A stretch of DNA of 64,000 nucleotides from contig JACCEO010000002.1 in the NCBI GenBank assembly GCA_013416485.1, positions 226,636-290,635 of the forward strand. The letters run 5' to 3'. Numbering within the stretch: the stretch's first letter is position 1; each line of letters begins with the position of its first letter. Below the pieces are notes generated by a model. The model did no database searches, had not been told where the DNA came from, and worked only from the letters and a program-made list of their open reading frames with translations. The stretch comes from Alcaligenaceae bacterium. GTDB taxonomy: Bacteria; Pseudomonadota; Gammaproteobacteria; Burkholderiales; Burkholderiaceae_B. The position numbers and the translations under genes are program-made. Below are positions 20,160-28,663 of the stretch, in pieces.

Positions 20160-21899
20160 TTATTCCTGAGTTTGTTCTAAACCATTAAAGTCTGCCCCAC
20201 CGTGTAGTACTTCTGTCTGCCGTGTGAAAACCTCGGGTGATAGACCCGATGGAAGCACAGAAAAACACTCGGGCATCACCCCACAACCAGAAAATATAGG
20301 ATTGGGCTGATCTTGATAACGAAATAACTCTTGGCTTTGTATGCGGCCACTTTCCATGCCGGTCAACTCAACGATAGCAGTCACTACACGACGACCATTA
20401 CTTAAGCGCATTTGCTGAACAATAATGTGTATGCTGGAAGCAATATGTTCTCGTACTGCTGCTAGCGGCAAGTCCATACCAGCCATCAAAATCATGGTTT
20501 CCAATCTGGCCAAGGCATCGCGGGGACTATTGGCATGCAAGGTGGTCAAGGACCCTTCATGCCCCGTATTCATAGCCGCCAACATATCAAAGGCCTCGGA
20601 TCCTCGGCACTCACCTATGACGATACGATCGGGTCGCATGCGCAAGGCATTGCGGACCAAATCACGTATCTGGATTTGCCCACGTCCCTCAAGATTAGCC
20701 GGCCGTGCTTCTAAAGCCACTAAATGTTGATGGCGCAAACGCAATTCAGCCGCGTCTTCTATTGTTACTATGCGTTCAGACTCAGGTATGGCATTCGATA
20801 AAATATTCAACAATGTTGTCTTGCCTGAACCCGTACCGCCAGAAACCAGTATATTTTTCTTGTGCTGGACACACGCCACCAAAAAATCTCGCATGGCCTC
20901 GTCTAGCGCACCCACCTTTAACAAATCACTCATGTCTGGACGGCGCTGAGGAAATTTTCTAATGGTCAGGCTAGCCCCGCGCAAAGCGACAGGCGGTATT
21001 ACTGCATTGACCCGTGAGCCATCACGTAAACGGGCATCTACCATAGGTGAGCTTTCATCAATACGTCTTCCTAAAGGCGAGACTATGCGCTCTATGATAC
21101 TTAGCACAGCTTGCTCGCTGCTAAATCCCGTGTGATGGCGTAACAACTGCCCTGCCGACTCGACAAACACTTCATCATGGCGGTTCACCATAATTTCTGA
21201 CACACTGGGATCAGCCAACAAAGGTTCCAATGGACCCAAGCCTACCGCTTCGTTAACCACATCCTGTAATAGCTGTTGCCGGTCCAAATGCTCTGGTAGC
21301 TCCTTGTCATGCGCAATAATGTCCTGCATGGCGTGACTAGCGATGTCTCGCAAGGCCGCATCGCTAACCGTTGCAATATCACGACGGCGTAAATCCAGTT
21401 CCTTGAGCAAAGCCACATGCAAACGTCGACGATGCGGTAATAAGGTATCTTGCCAAGGGATAGTATCCAACTGAAATAATGGCGTGTGACCCTTGAGCTG
21501 GGCTAGTTCGTTTACAGCAGGACTACTTACTACTAATGTATTTGATAGTTGATTTTGAAGCAGACCCGTACTACATTCAGAGGTGCTTAAACGGGAATTT
21601 ACCGTGTCTATTTCCAGTTCAAGTATCTGTATCAGGCAGTGACCAATCACGATTTCATCATTGGCACACAAGGGACCGTATTCAGTCACACGCTTACCAT
21701 TCACCAATGTCCCAGCCAAAGACCCATAATCCTCTAGAAACAGGCCCCCGACACGCTGCTCGATACGGGCATGATGCTTAGCGACTCGCCAACTGCGTAA
21801 ACGCAGGCCACATTCAGACGTCCTGCCTATATCCAACGGCAAACTAGTCTGCAAAGGACTACTGCTACCATCTTCAAAGCGTAATAATGCATGCAACAT
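20160..21899 (-). CDS. tadA: Tad pilus secretion ATPase with N-terminal FHA domain
   Basis: A 579-residue protein with two parts. Residues 1-100 form an FHA phosphopeptide-binding domain: DIGRTSECGLRLRSWRVAKHHARI with the Gly-Arg, Ser/His region, and a following GTLVNGKRV. Residues 150-530 are the CpaF/TadA hexameric ATPase, with Walker A GGTGSGKTT (Lys near residue 360), Asp-box IVTIEDAAEL, Walker B-like DRIVIGECRG and the His-box TGHEGSLTTLHANS. It would power Flp pilus assembly. The FHA fusion is unusual for TadA and suggests control by Ser/Thr phosphorylation; no kinase lies in this window. It sits 3 bases behind the secretin. Confidence 0.93.
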   Translation of the reverse strand: MLHALLRFEDGSSSPLQTSLPLDIGRTSECGLRLRSWRVAKHHARIEQRVGGLFLEDYGSLAGTLVNGKRVTEYGPLCANDEIVIGHCLIQILELEIDTVNSRLSTSECSTGLLQNQLSNTLVVSSPAVNELAQLKGHTPLFQLDTIPWQDTLLPHRRRLHVALLKELDLRRRDIATVSDAALRDIASHAMQDIIAHDKELPEHLDRQQLLQDVVNEAVGLGPLEPLLADPSVSEIMVNRHDEVFVESAGQLLRHHTGFSSEQAVLSIIERIVSPLGRRIDESSPMVDARLRDGSRVNAVIPPVALRGASLTIRKFPQRRPDMSDLLKVGALDEAMRDFLVACVQHKKNILVSGGTGSGKTTLLNILSNAIPESERIVTIEDAAELRLRHQHLVALEARPANLEGRGQIQIRDLVRNALRMRPDRIVIGECRGSEAFDMLAAMNTGHEGSLTTLHANSPRDALARLETMILMAGMDLPLAAVREHIASSIHIIVQQMRLSNGRRVVTAIVELTGMESGRIQSQELFRYQDQPNPIFSGCGVMPECFSVLPSGLSPEVFTRQTEVLHGGADFNGLEQTQE

Positions 21900-21902
21900 G
21901 GC

Positions 21903-23372
21903 TTACTCCGTGAAAGCATACTGATTAGCAGGGCCATTGTTTATGGGAGGCACCACATCCACTAATGACAGCGGTGATGCAGATGTTGCCACCGTTAACC
22001 ACTGACTGCCGTTGCTATCCCAAGGATTCCAGCCACCTGCAGATACGCCATCTGCAGTAACTGATGCAGCCATTGGCAAGACAGGCTCAGGGCGTATAGG
22101 TACGTTGATGGCATTTTCCTGACCAAAAGACTCATCCAATAAGCCCAGACCTTTTTCTACACGTTGTTGCATGCCAGGATGGTCTGCCCCCACCACTACA
22201 GGAGTTACAAAAATAGCAAGTTCAGTATCATGTTGAGCCGCCTTCGTCGCTCGAAACAGCTGCCCCAATAAAGGCACATCACCTAAAACAGGTATCTTGT
22301 CCACATTGCGCGAGGCCTCACGCGATAAAAAACCCGCTAACACCAAAGTCTGTCCAGAATGCACATTAAACTCAGTGGCTGCACGTCGGGTTTTTAATGA
22401 GGGACCATTGGGTACCGACAACGTTGCATCGACTGAACTGACCTCGACCTCGATGTGGGAACGGATTGCACCGTTGTTTTCTACTCTGGGTGTAATACGT
22501 AAAGAAACGCCATAAGGCTTAAAAGACGTATTAGTATTGCCATTGGCATCAACCGTTGAATAGGGGACTTCGCCACCCGCTAAAAATTCAGCGGTTGCTC
22601 CGCTTCGCGCTAACAATTGGGGTTGTGCAAGGATCAGGGCGGAACCGCTTTGCGCCATAGCGTTAATTCGTCCAGATAACAAGGCATTTACCCCAAAATA
22701 CCCTGCAGCAACGGTAGCTGGAAATGGTAAATCCAGGACGGTATCTCCAGGACGCTCCACCAAGCGTTTACTGCCGCCATCCCAAGACAGGCCCGCATTA
22801 ATGCCACCACTACTGCTAGGACTCCAGCGTACTCCCAGCTCCTGAAGCCGAGCACGTGGCACTTCTATAACCTGCACATCCAGCAGCACCATGCGATCCC
22901 AGCCTATCTGACTGGTGAAATCTAACAACTGCGGATAGCGCTTTGCGAGCTCCAACACGCGCTGCCTATCGCTATCCGACAGGTTTTCACCTTCCACCAA
23001 AAGCTTATCGCCCACCGTCGATACCCTGGCACCTGCTATACGCTCCAGCACAACTTTCAATTCTTGCTGGATCTGACGCGTCCCTTGCGCAGCTACATCC
23101 ACCTGGTAGTGCCGTCTTTTCCCATCACTAGTCCATACTTGCATGGCACTAGCTCCCTCATTACGGGCAAAAACAATCACCTCTTTTTCATCAGTAGTAA
23201 CAGCATTCAGAACATGGCCATCGCCTACTGCCACCCGTGCTACATCGGGGATCGCCAGTACACGCACTTCACCAACCTGCATTTTCAGACCAAGATCAGC
23301 ATAGGCATAGATTGGTAGCAACAATACCGTCACAGCGAAGCTCAGTCCAAAGGCACGCGTCAATCCTTTCAT
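21903..23372 (-). CDS. rcpA: Tad pilus outer-membrane secretin RcpA/CpaC
   Basis: A 489-residue secretin. It begins with a signal peptide (cut near AYA-DLGL), then the T2SS/T3SS N-terminal pilus motif RVLAIPDVARVAVGDGHVLNA, a BON-like region (about residues 95-150), and the C-terminal secretin barrel with LSGRINAMAQSGSALILAQP, FLAGGEVPY, GVSLRITPRVE and VLAGFLSREAS. It forms the outer-membrane channel for the pilus. The start overlaps the rcpC stop by 4 bases. Confidence 0.93.
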   Translation of the reverse strand: MKGLTRAFGLSFAVTVLLLPIYAYADLGLKMQVGEVRVLAIPDVARVAVGDGHVLNAVTTDEKEVIVFARNEGASAMQVWTSDGKRRHYQVDVAAQGTRQIQQELKVVLERIAGARVSTVGDKLLVEGENLSDSDRQRVLELAKRYPQLLDFTSQIGWDRMVLLDVQVIEVPRARLQELGVRWSPSSSGGINAGLSWDGGSKRLVERPGDTVLDLPFPATVAAGYFGVNALLSGRINAMAQSGSALILAQPQLLARSGATAEFLAGGEVPYSTVDANGNTNTSFKPYGVSLRITPRVENNGAIRSHIEVEVSSVDATLSVPNGPSLKTRRAATEFNVHSGQTLVLAGFLSREASRNVDKIPVLGDVPLLGQLFRATKAAQHDTELAIFVTPVVVGADHPGMQQRVEKGLGLLDESFGQENAINVPIRPEPVLPMAASVTADGVSAGGWNPWDSNGSQWLTVATSASPLSLVDVVPPINNGPANQYAFTE

Positions 23373-24367
23373 GGCTGTCCTTCGTCGAACGTTATGGCTG
23401 ATGCCAAGTCTGCATCAGCACTTAAATTAGCGGCTGTCACAGCCAATGGCGTTGGCTCCTGAGCAGACGACATAGCCTGCATCCAAGCGCTGGCTAACTC
23501 GGGCAAATAAGGTAAATCAAATACGCCGCCAGGACGGCTGACCCCAGGAGAGCCAAGCAATTTGGGTACAGTGCGCGACGCTTTATTACCATAAATAACA
23601 GCGGCTTTTTGATTAGGTTTGGGCGGCGGGTTACTGACACCTAATAAACTGGCCAGATCACCACGCACCGCCTTTTGACTAGGACTATCATCCAAAGGGT
23701 GGCGTAACACAGCAGTAATGCTCCCTGCCTGACGCGCTGCCACCAGTTTGACGGCATCTTCAGGCGCTGCATCCAAGGTCACTGTGGCATAACCATCAGG
23801 TCTAGCATGGTCTTGCCCAGCTTGATACTGGGTTTGATTGCCTGTTGCCATGACCAAGACACCTTGTAGCAAAGGAGCAGTAATGCGTCGACGTTGGTAC
23901 TCAAACGACACATACAGGTCAATCAGATCACCTGGCTCTAACAAACCCGATACCGAGTTAATGGCATCTACCGGCATAGTGATAGCACGCCTACCTTCAG
24001 CCAATTGCTTAGAGAAAGCTACGCGCTGTGACACAGCTGCGTGTGCAGGCAATATCAAGTCCCCACTCTTTAAAGGAGAACGCAACACAGTTCCAGTTAG
24101 CTCATGAAACCGTTCAGGGCTGATGCTATCACTGGATGCTAAGCTGACCGGGATAGACCGTATAGCCAGATGCTCATTACCCAATCGAGTACCCACTGCC
24201 AAGTCAAAAGCTGCCACCACGCGATCCACCATAGGTATACGAGCCTGATCCTCTAATAGCTGCACACGTCCTTGAATATGTTGACGAGCGGCCAGCACAG
24301 CCGCCAGGCCCGCAAGCAAGGCCACTAGCAACATCGCGATGGAACGATTAAATATAGAAAAACGCAT
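23369..24367 (-). CDS. rcpC: Flp pilus assembly protein RcpC/CpaB
   Basis: A 332-residue protein anchored by an N-terminal span (AMLLVALLAGLAAVLAA) with an SAF/CpaB domain after it (VVAAFDLAVGTRLGNEHLAIRSIP, then LAEGRRAITMPVDAINSVSGLLEPGDLIDLYV in two pieces). It helps the secretin and may bind peptidoglycan. The C-terminal third is Pro/Ser/Ala-rich and not conserved. It lies 1 base behind the exported protein upstream. Confidence 0.9.
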   Translation of the reverse strand: MRFSIFNRSIAMLLVALLAGLAAVLAARQHIQGRVQLLEDQARIPMVDRVVAAFDLAVGTRLGNEHLAIRSIPVSLASSDSISPERFHELTGTVLRSPLKSGDLILPAHAAVSQRVAFSKQLAEGRRAITMPVDAINSVSGLLEPGDLIDLYVSFEYQRRRITAPLLQGVLVMATGNQTQYQAGQDHARPDGYATVTLDAAPEDAVKLVAARQAGSITAVLRHPLDDSPSQKAVRGDLASLLGVSNPPPKPNQKAAVIYGNKASRTVPKLLGSPGVSRPGGVFDLPYLPELASAWMQAMSSAQEPTPLAVTAANLSADADLASAITFDEGQP

Positions 24368-24368
24368 C

Positions 24369-24866
24369 TTATTTCCTTGTAAGCGACAAGCTAGAAAAAT
24401 CAGCTGTCGTGCCTTCTAAGACCTTGTCATTACCCGACGCTTGTAAGCGTGCACCTTCTACATAAAGCGCTGATACATAACCCTGCGCGCCCCCTGGAAC
24501 AGCATTGATTTCAGCTAACCAGTGCCAACCTGGTTGCAGTCCGGACAGGACAATTTTGTGTTGACTAGTCAACACCCGTTGAAAAATATCGCTATGCTGA
24601 GCCAAAGACTTAGCCAATTGCACTGGTGGCTGATGGGATGAAAATGGCCTTACATGTAAAGGCTGATCCACCACTTGTAGGCGCTGTGTCGACTCCCAAG
24701 TAAGTTCTGGAATATCCAAGGCCTGCAGGCGCCGCTCTGGCTCATAAGCCGCCTGAGCCACTGATGTCCAGTTCAGGCACAACAGGAATAGCGCCGCTAT
24801 AGAATCACGTACTAAGCGCCACTGGCCTTTTGTATAACGATGTGTCGATATAGCAATACATGGCAT
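24369..24866 (-). CDS. exported protein of the Tad operon, unknown function
   Basis: A 165-residue protein starting at ATG 24866, which has a strong ribosome site GGAGG 6 bases before it. The longer frame up to 24986 lies inside the TadE-like gene. A signal-like helix (SIAALFLLCLNWTSVAQA) suggests export with cleavage at AQA-AYEP. The mature part (about 125 residues) has no motif I recognise; its C-terminal half alternates hydrophobic and polar residues like a beta-sandwich. By position it may be a periplasmic accessory of the secretin, comparable in place to RcpB or TadD-type helpers, but it resembles neither. Confidence 0.7.
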   Translation of the reverse strand: MPCIAISTHRYTKGQWRLVRDSIAALFLLCLNWTSVAQAAYEPERRLQALDIPELTWESTQRLQVVDQPLHVRPFSSHQPPVQLAKSLAQHSDIFQRVLTSQHKIVLSGLQPGWHWLAEINAVPGGAQGYVSALYVEGARLQASGNDKVLEGTTADFSSLSLTRK

Positions 24867-24879
24867 AACAGCCTCCGTC

Positions 24880-25638
24880 CTAGGGTTGAAGATGGTGTTC
24901 AGGTACACGCCCCGTCCAAGCCTGCAGCCAGTCAAACACCGGGCGTTCACGCGACCAGGCTGCATCCACTGCCCCCATGACAGCATCGGTTCGGCGTGCT
25001 AACTCATAAGATTTTTGACTGCTGTTTGCCCAAGCAATAGGCGAAATTTCTAGGCGTTGCTGAGCTGCGGCATCATTACTGGCATGGCCGCTGTCTATCA
25101 AAATAGCGGTATGACGACGTAGTATCGGCCAAACTTTATCCAGATCTGACAAACGCAAGAGCGAAGCCTTATCTGTTTGTTGCTCGCGCCAAGACGATAA
25201 GTTCAGATCTACGTTCGCCTGCAAAATTCCGAGATCTGCCGTCCCAAGTTCAGTGCGCAACCGCGCTACAGATAGTCCTCGTCCACCTACCTGTGCCTTG
25301 TCATCCAACGTTAGGCCACGTTCCAACTTAACCGTCACCTGGGAGGCCTCCTTATCCAGAATGGCTGCTCCTGACCGCAATGACCACTGATGTGAAGGTC
25401 CTAGGAAGTAACCATGTTTGACCTGCTGCACTGCTAACGCATCATCCATATACCGGCTGGCTGCAAACGCAGCATGCCGACTGCCATGCTGTGCTTGTAA
25501 ACCCATATCTTGCAATCTACCCAGCCAGGCCAACCCTACCCACAAGACCAATAAGGCAAGAAAAACCACCAAACCTTCTGCCATTGCTTGGCCTTGTTGC
25601 TTAGCTAGGTGCGGTTGAAATCCATAACGCGTACTCAT
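24880..25638 (-). CDS. TadE-like pseudopilin
   Basis: A 252-residue protein with a prepilin-type start: after a 15-residue basic leader comes QQG-QAMAEGLVVFLALLV, where cleavage after Gly would leave Glu at +5, followed by one hydrophobic helix. This is the TadE/TadF minor pseudopilin pattern. The rest is extracytoplasmic and mostly helical. It overlaps the TadG-like gene upstream by 4 bases. It is longer than classic TadE proteins (150-200 residues). Confidence 0.8.
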   Translation of the reverse strand: MSTRYGFQPHLAKQQGQAMAEGLVVFLALLVLWVGLAWLGRLQDMGLQAQHGSRHAAFAASRYMDDALAVQQVKHGYFLGPSHQWSLRSGAAILDKEASQVTVKLERGLTLDDKAQVGGRGLSVARLRTELGTADLGILQANVDLNLSSWREQQTDKASLLRLSDLDKVWPILRRHTAILIDSGHASNDAAAQQRLEISPIAWANSSQKSYELARRTDAVMGAVDAAWSRERPVFDWLQAWTGRVPEHHLQP

Positions 25639-26948
25639 GGCCTAGCCGTATCCAAAGCATGACCAGCCAACCTAGCCTGCCAATAAGGATGAAACAAGTT
25701 AGCCATTTCAGTACGGCCATCATTACGGGCTTGAGGTCTATCGAAAAATGTTTCTGCAGCACTACGGGTGCTAACCATCAGGCCTTGCGGCCCTGGGTAT
25801 TGCCAACTGACACTGAACCCTAAAGGCACAGCCTGGGCACCACGATGAATATCAAAATATGCAGGTAAACCTCCACCCTGCCAGCGCTGGCGATTGACCA
25901 CCGCTTTTGAGTTAGCCAACGGGTTATCCGAGCCAGACACGATATCCCAGTCAGTAGCTTCCTGAACCCAGCGCCAAAAATCCTGCGCTGAAAAATTATC
26001 AGGGGGATTCTGCACATGATCTTGCTGCATAGTTTGCGTCGCTGCACTAGGTATCCAAGCCCAACCCATAGCATATTCGCGGTAGTAACAGCCCACCCAT
26101 TTGTTAGAACGCAAGGCGTGATACGACAAGGTATCTGCCGACTGCCAACGCCCCGTTGCATCCAGTTCTGTATTGCCGCGGCGGCGCAACTGATGCCGTA
26201 AAGCAGGGCAGCGCGCATCAACCGACCAGTTGTTATAGGCTGTGTCATTGCGTGCCGATAGAAAGCCGTAGTAGTGACTAAGATCCAATACCAAGGAACG
26301 CAAATACTGCTGCCCCGATACATAGCTAATATAGCCAAACCAGTTATCGTGATCTAGGCGTAAATGATTCGCTACTGTTGCTCCAGCCTCAGGGTAATTT
26401 GCAGCTAACACAGCCTGTATGGCTGCCAATCTGGCCCCCACAACACTATCAACTATGTCTGACTGTGATTTCAACAACACCTGGCGCACATCATGTTCGT
26501 GGCTGGCATAAGCTTGCGCTAATTCGCCTTGGGTCTGTGCCATGCGATCAAAGCCAGTTGCTCGCCTAGCCGCCTGATATGCGGCACCATGAGCAGGCCC
26601 GAACATCATGCCTATTAAATAAGCAGGTGGGTTACCCATCGTCAACTGACGTGCTTGGGTACCGCCTAATGCCGCCCAAGACCCCAGCGTAACCAAATGC
26701 GCCATCGCAATTTGATGCGCTACATGTGCCCTATTGATATAAGCCAAGGTATTTAGCGCCCTAGCCTGCACCAAGGCGCCGCTATATGCGGCAGCATCCA
26801 AGGCATGTGTTTGTCGGGACTTGGCCGCTACCACCTGCCCCAAGCCGAAATAACGCAGGAATGCCAACATGGCCACACTTAACAACAGTAGACCTAAGAC
26901 CAGGGCTTGGCCTTGCTGACGTTGCCTAAGATCGACCTGGCTCATCAT
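25635..26948 (-). CDS. TadG-like pilus assembly protein
   Basis: A 437-residue protein with an N-terminal membrane helix in the Tad-domain pattern (QRQQGQALVLGLLLLSVAML) followed by ALDAAAYSGALVQARALNTLAYINRAH, typical of the TadG/TadE_N family, and a long extracytoplasmic part rich in Trp and Tyr. The prepilin-like Gly is present, but the residue at +5 is Leu rather than Glu, so processing by a prepilin peptidase is doubtful. The start overlaps the Flp stop (ATGA). No von Willebrand domain is obvious, unlike some TadG proteins. Confidence 0.75.
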   Translation of the reverse strand: MMSQVDLRQRQQGQALVLGLLLLSVAMLAFLRYFGLGQVVAAKSRQTHALDAAAYSGALVQARALNTLAYINRAHVAHQIAMAHLVTLGSWAALGGTQARQLTMGNPPAYLIGMMFGPAHGAAYQAARRATGFDRMAQTQGELAQAYASHEHDVRQVLLKSQSDIVDSVVGARLAAIQAVLAANYPEAGATVANHLRLDHDNWFGYISYVSGQQYLRSLVLDLSHYYGFLSARNDTAYNNWSVDARCPALRHQLRRRGNTELDATGRWQSADTLSYHALRSNKWVGCYYREYAMGWAWIPSAATQTMQQDHVQNPPDNFSAQDFWRWVQEATDWDIVSGSDNPLANSKAVVNRQRWQGGGLPAYFDIHRGAQAVPLGFSVSWQYPGPQGLMVSTRSAAETFFDRPQARNDGRTEMANLFHPYWQARLAGHALDTARP

Positions 26949-27214
26949 TGCCCGGCCCCGGCATTGCCAGTAAATGACTTTAAGGTTTTCGCTGCTGTTT
27001 GTGCCGCTGCTGCTTCAGCAGCCGTTTGGGCAGCGCGTGATTGCTCGCTACCATCTTCACCCGCGAGTTCTTTCGCCATAGCTGCTGTTTGCGAGCGTAT
27101 GACTTGGCCAAAGATTTGATAGACGGCAATAGCAGCCACCGCCACTAGGGCAACGACAATTATGTACTCGGTCATACCTTGCCCAGCTTGTTTTTTATGC
27201 TGCTTGGACATCAC
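26945..27214 (-). CDS. flp: Flp-type major pilin
   Basis: An 89-residue prepilin. The leader KQAG is followed by QGMTEYIIVVALVAVAAIAV: cleavage after Gly puts Glu at +5 and Tyr at +6, the Glu-Tyr signature of Flp pilins. The tail is Ala/Glu/Gln-rich and longer than in canonical Flp (mature 50-60 residues). The ribosome site GGGAGGG lies 6 bases before ATG 27214. It is the first gene of the tad operon, as expected for the most abundant product. A hairpin AGCCCG-CTATT-CGGGCT (27263-27279) sits in its leader. Confidence 0.85.
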   Translation of the reverse strand: MMSKQHKKQAGQGMTEYIIVVALVAVAAIAVYQIFGQVIRSQTAAMAKELAGEDGSEQSRAAQTAAEAAAAQTAAKTLKSFTGNAGAGQ

Positions 27215-27292
27215 TGCCCTCCCATAATGGTTGATGGGAAGCAGTGTGCCTGTCGCAACAGCAGCCCGCTATTCGGGCTATCCGTGCTGGGC

Positions 27293-27330
27293 AAAAACGA
27301 CACAGGCACGGAACAAAGTCCGTGCCTGTG
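27293..27330 (-). terminator. Rho-independent terminator behind the FAH-family gene
   Basis: An 11-bp perfect stem (CACAGGCACGG, 27301-27311, with CCGTGCCTGTG, 27320-27330) and an 8-base loop. On the minus strand it is followed by TCGTTTTTG. It closes the transcript that ends with the FAH-family hydrolase and insulates the tad operon. Confidence 0.85.
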
Positions 27331-27367
27331 TGTTAGTTAGGCAACTAACTATTCAAGGGATTAGCCT

Positions 27368-28075
27368 TTAAACCGCCTGTTCTTGCACCTGTACGCGCAA
27401 TTCGCCTAAACCTTCAATAGCCGCTGTCATGGTCTGACCAGCCAGCACTGGGCCTACACCTTCAGGAGTACCCGTGAGAATAATGTCACCGGGTTGCAGT
27501 TCAAAGTAAGCCGATAAATAGGCAATGGCTTCTGCTGGGCTCCATATCATTTGCGACAAATCGCTAGACTGTTGCACTACGCCATCGACGGCCAAGGTGA
27601 TAGCACCTGCAGCTAACTCGCCGATATCGGCACGCGCATGTACAGGGCCTATAGGGGCTGACTGATCAAACGCCTTACCCAATTCCCAAGGACGACCTTG
27701 TTTTTTGGCATCGCCCTGTAGGTCTCGACGTGTCATGTCCAGTGCAATGGCATAACCCCAAATGGCGTCTTGCGCCTGCTCTACGGTCAAGTTGCGCCCA
27801 CCAGATGTCAAGACGACAGCCAGTTCAACCTCGTAGTGCAAGTTACTGGTTTTAGGCGGGTAGGCCATTGCACCACTAGTTCCATCAAGCACATTCAGTA
27901 TGGCATCCGCAGGCTTGCAGAAGAAAAACGGGTCTTCACGGCCAGAGAATCCCATTTCACGCGCATGTTCAGCGTAGTTACGACCTACACAATACACACG
28001 GCGTACAGGAAAGCGGTCTGACGACCCTGCCACTGCAAGAGTGGTTACGGGAGGCACAGGGATAATCGTGCTCAT
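27368..28075 (-). CDS. fumarylacetoacetate hydrolase family protein
   Basis: A 235-residue enzyme of the FAH/HpaG fold, which hydrolyses or decarboxylates acylpyruvate-like compounds with a divalent metal. Key parts: [28 protein letters not shown], the metal-site [11 protein letters not shown], the DMTRRDLQ segment, and [13 protein letters not shown]. The real substrate is not fixed by sequence; bacterial members act on fumarylpyruvate, acylpyruvates or oxaloacetate. Its start overlaps the ppa stop (ATGA), so the two are coupled. Confidence 0.92.
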   Translation of the reverse strand: MSTIIPVPPVTTLAVAGSSDRFPVRRVYCVGRNYAEHAREMGFSGREDPFFFCKPADAILNVLDGTSGAMAYPPKTSNLHYEVELAVVLTSGGRNLTVEQAQDAIWGYAIALDMTRRDLQGDAKKQGRPWELGKAFDQSAPIGPVHARADIGELAAGAITLAVDGVVQQSSDLSQMIWSPAEAIAYLSAYFELQPGDIILTGTPEGVGPVLAGQTMTAAIEGLGELRVQVQEQAV

Positions 28076-28611
28076 TGACGTATTCCGTCGTTATAGCGCT
28101 TGACGCTATCCATAATTTCCTTGCGAGCCGCTTCTGGACCTCCCCAGCCTTTCACCTTAACCCATTTACCTTTTTCAAGGTCTTTGTAATGCTCGAAAAA
28201 GTGCTGTATGCGCGCGACATCTTCTTCAGGAAGATCTTGAGGGGTCTGTATGTGACGATAAGGAGGGTAAAGCTTGGTGACAGGCACTGCTAACAGCTTT
28301 GCATCACCACCAGCCTCGTCATCCATATGCAAAACACCAATGGTACGAGCCTTGACCACTGCACCAACTTGGATGGGAAAAGGGGCAATGACTAAAACGT
28401 CGGCAGGATCGCCATCATCGGAAATGGTGTGTGGAATATAGCCATAGTTGCATGGGTAATGCATGGCGGTCAGCATGAAACGATCAACGAAAATTACGCC
28501 ACTATCTTTGTCCACTTCGTACTTAACGGGATCGGCGTTCATGGGAATTTCGATAATGACGTTAAATTCGTCGGGCAAGTTTGGCCCGGCGGGCACACGA
28601 TCTAAGCTCAT
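28072..28611 (-). CDS. ppa: inorganic pyrophosphatase, family I
   Basis: A 179-residue cytoplasmic enzyme that hydrolyses pyrophosphate. Motifs: [35 protein letters not shown], the metal-binding DGDPADVLV aspartates, and KVKGWGG near the end. The start at 28611 (MSLDRVPAG) fits the family; the long upstream extension of the frame crosses AT-rich DNA and is rejected. It lies 52 bases behind hemY and is coupled to the FAH-family gene. Confidence 0.96.
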   Translation of the reverse strand: MSLDRVPAGPNLPDEFNVIIEIPMNADPVKYEVDKDSGVIFVDRFMLTAMHYPCNYGYIPHTISDDGDPADVLVIAPFPIQVGAVVKARTIGVLHMDDEAGGDAKLLAVPVTKLYPPYRHIQTPQDLPEEDVARIQHFFEHYKDLEKGKWVKVKGWGGPEAARKEIMDSVKRYNDGIRQ

Positions 28612-28663
28612 GCTAATTTCCAATCTTAAAAAATAACAATAATAAATACGATAATTACGAATA

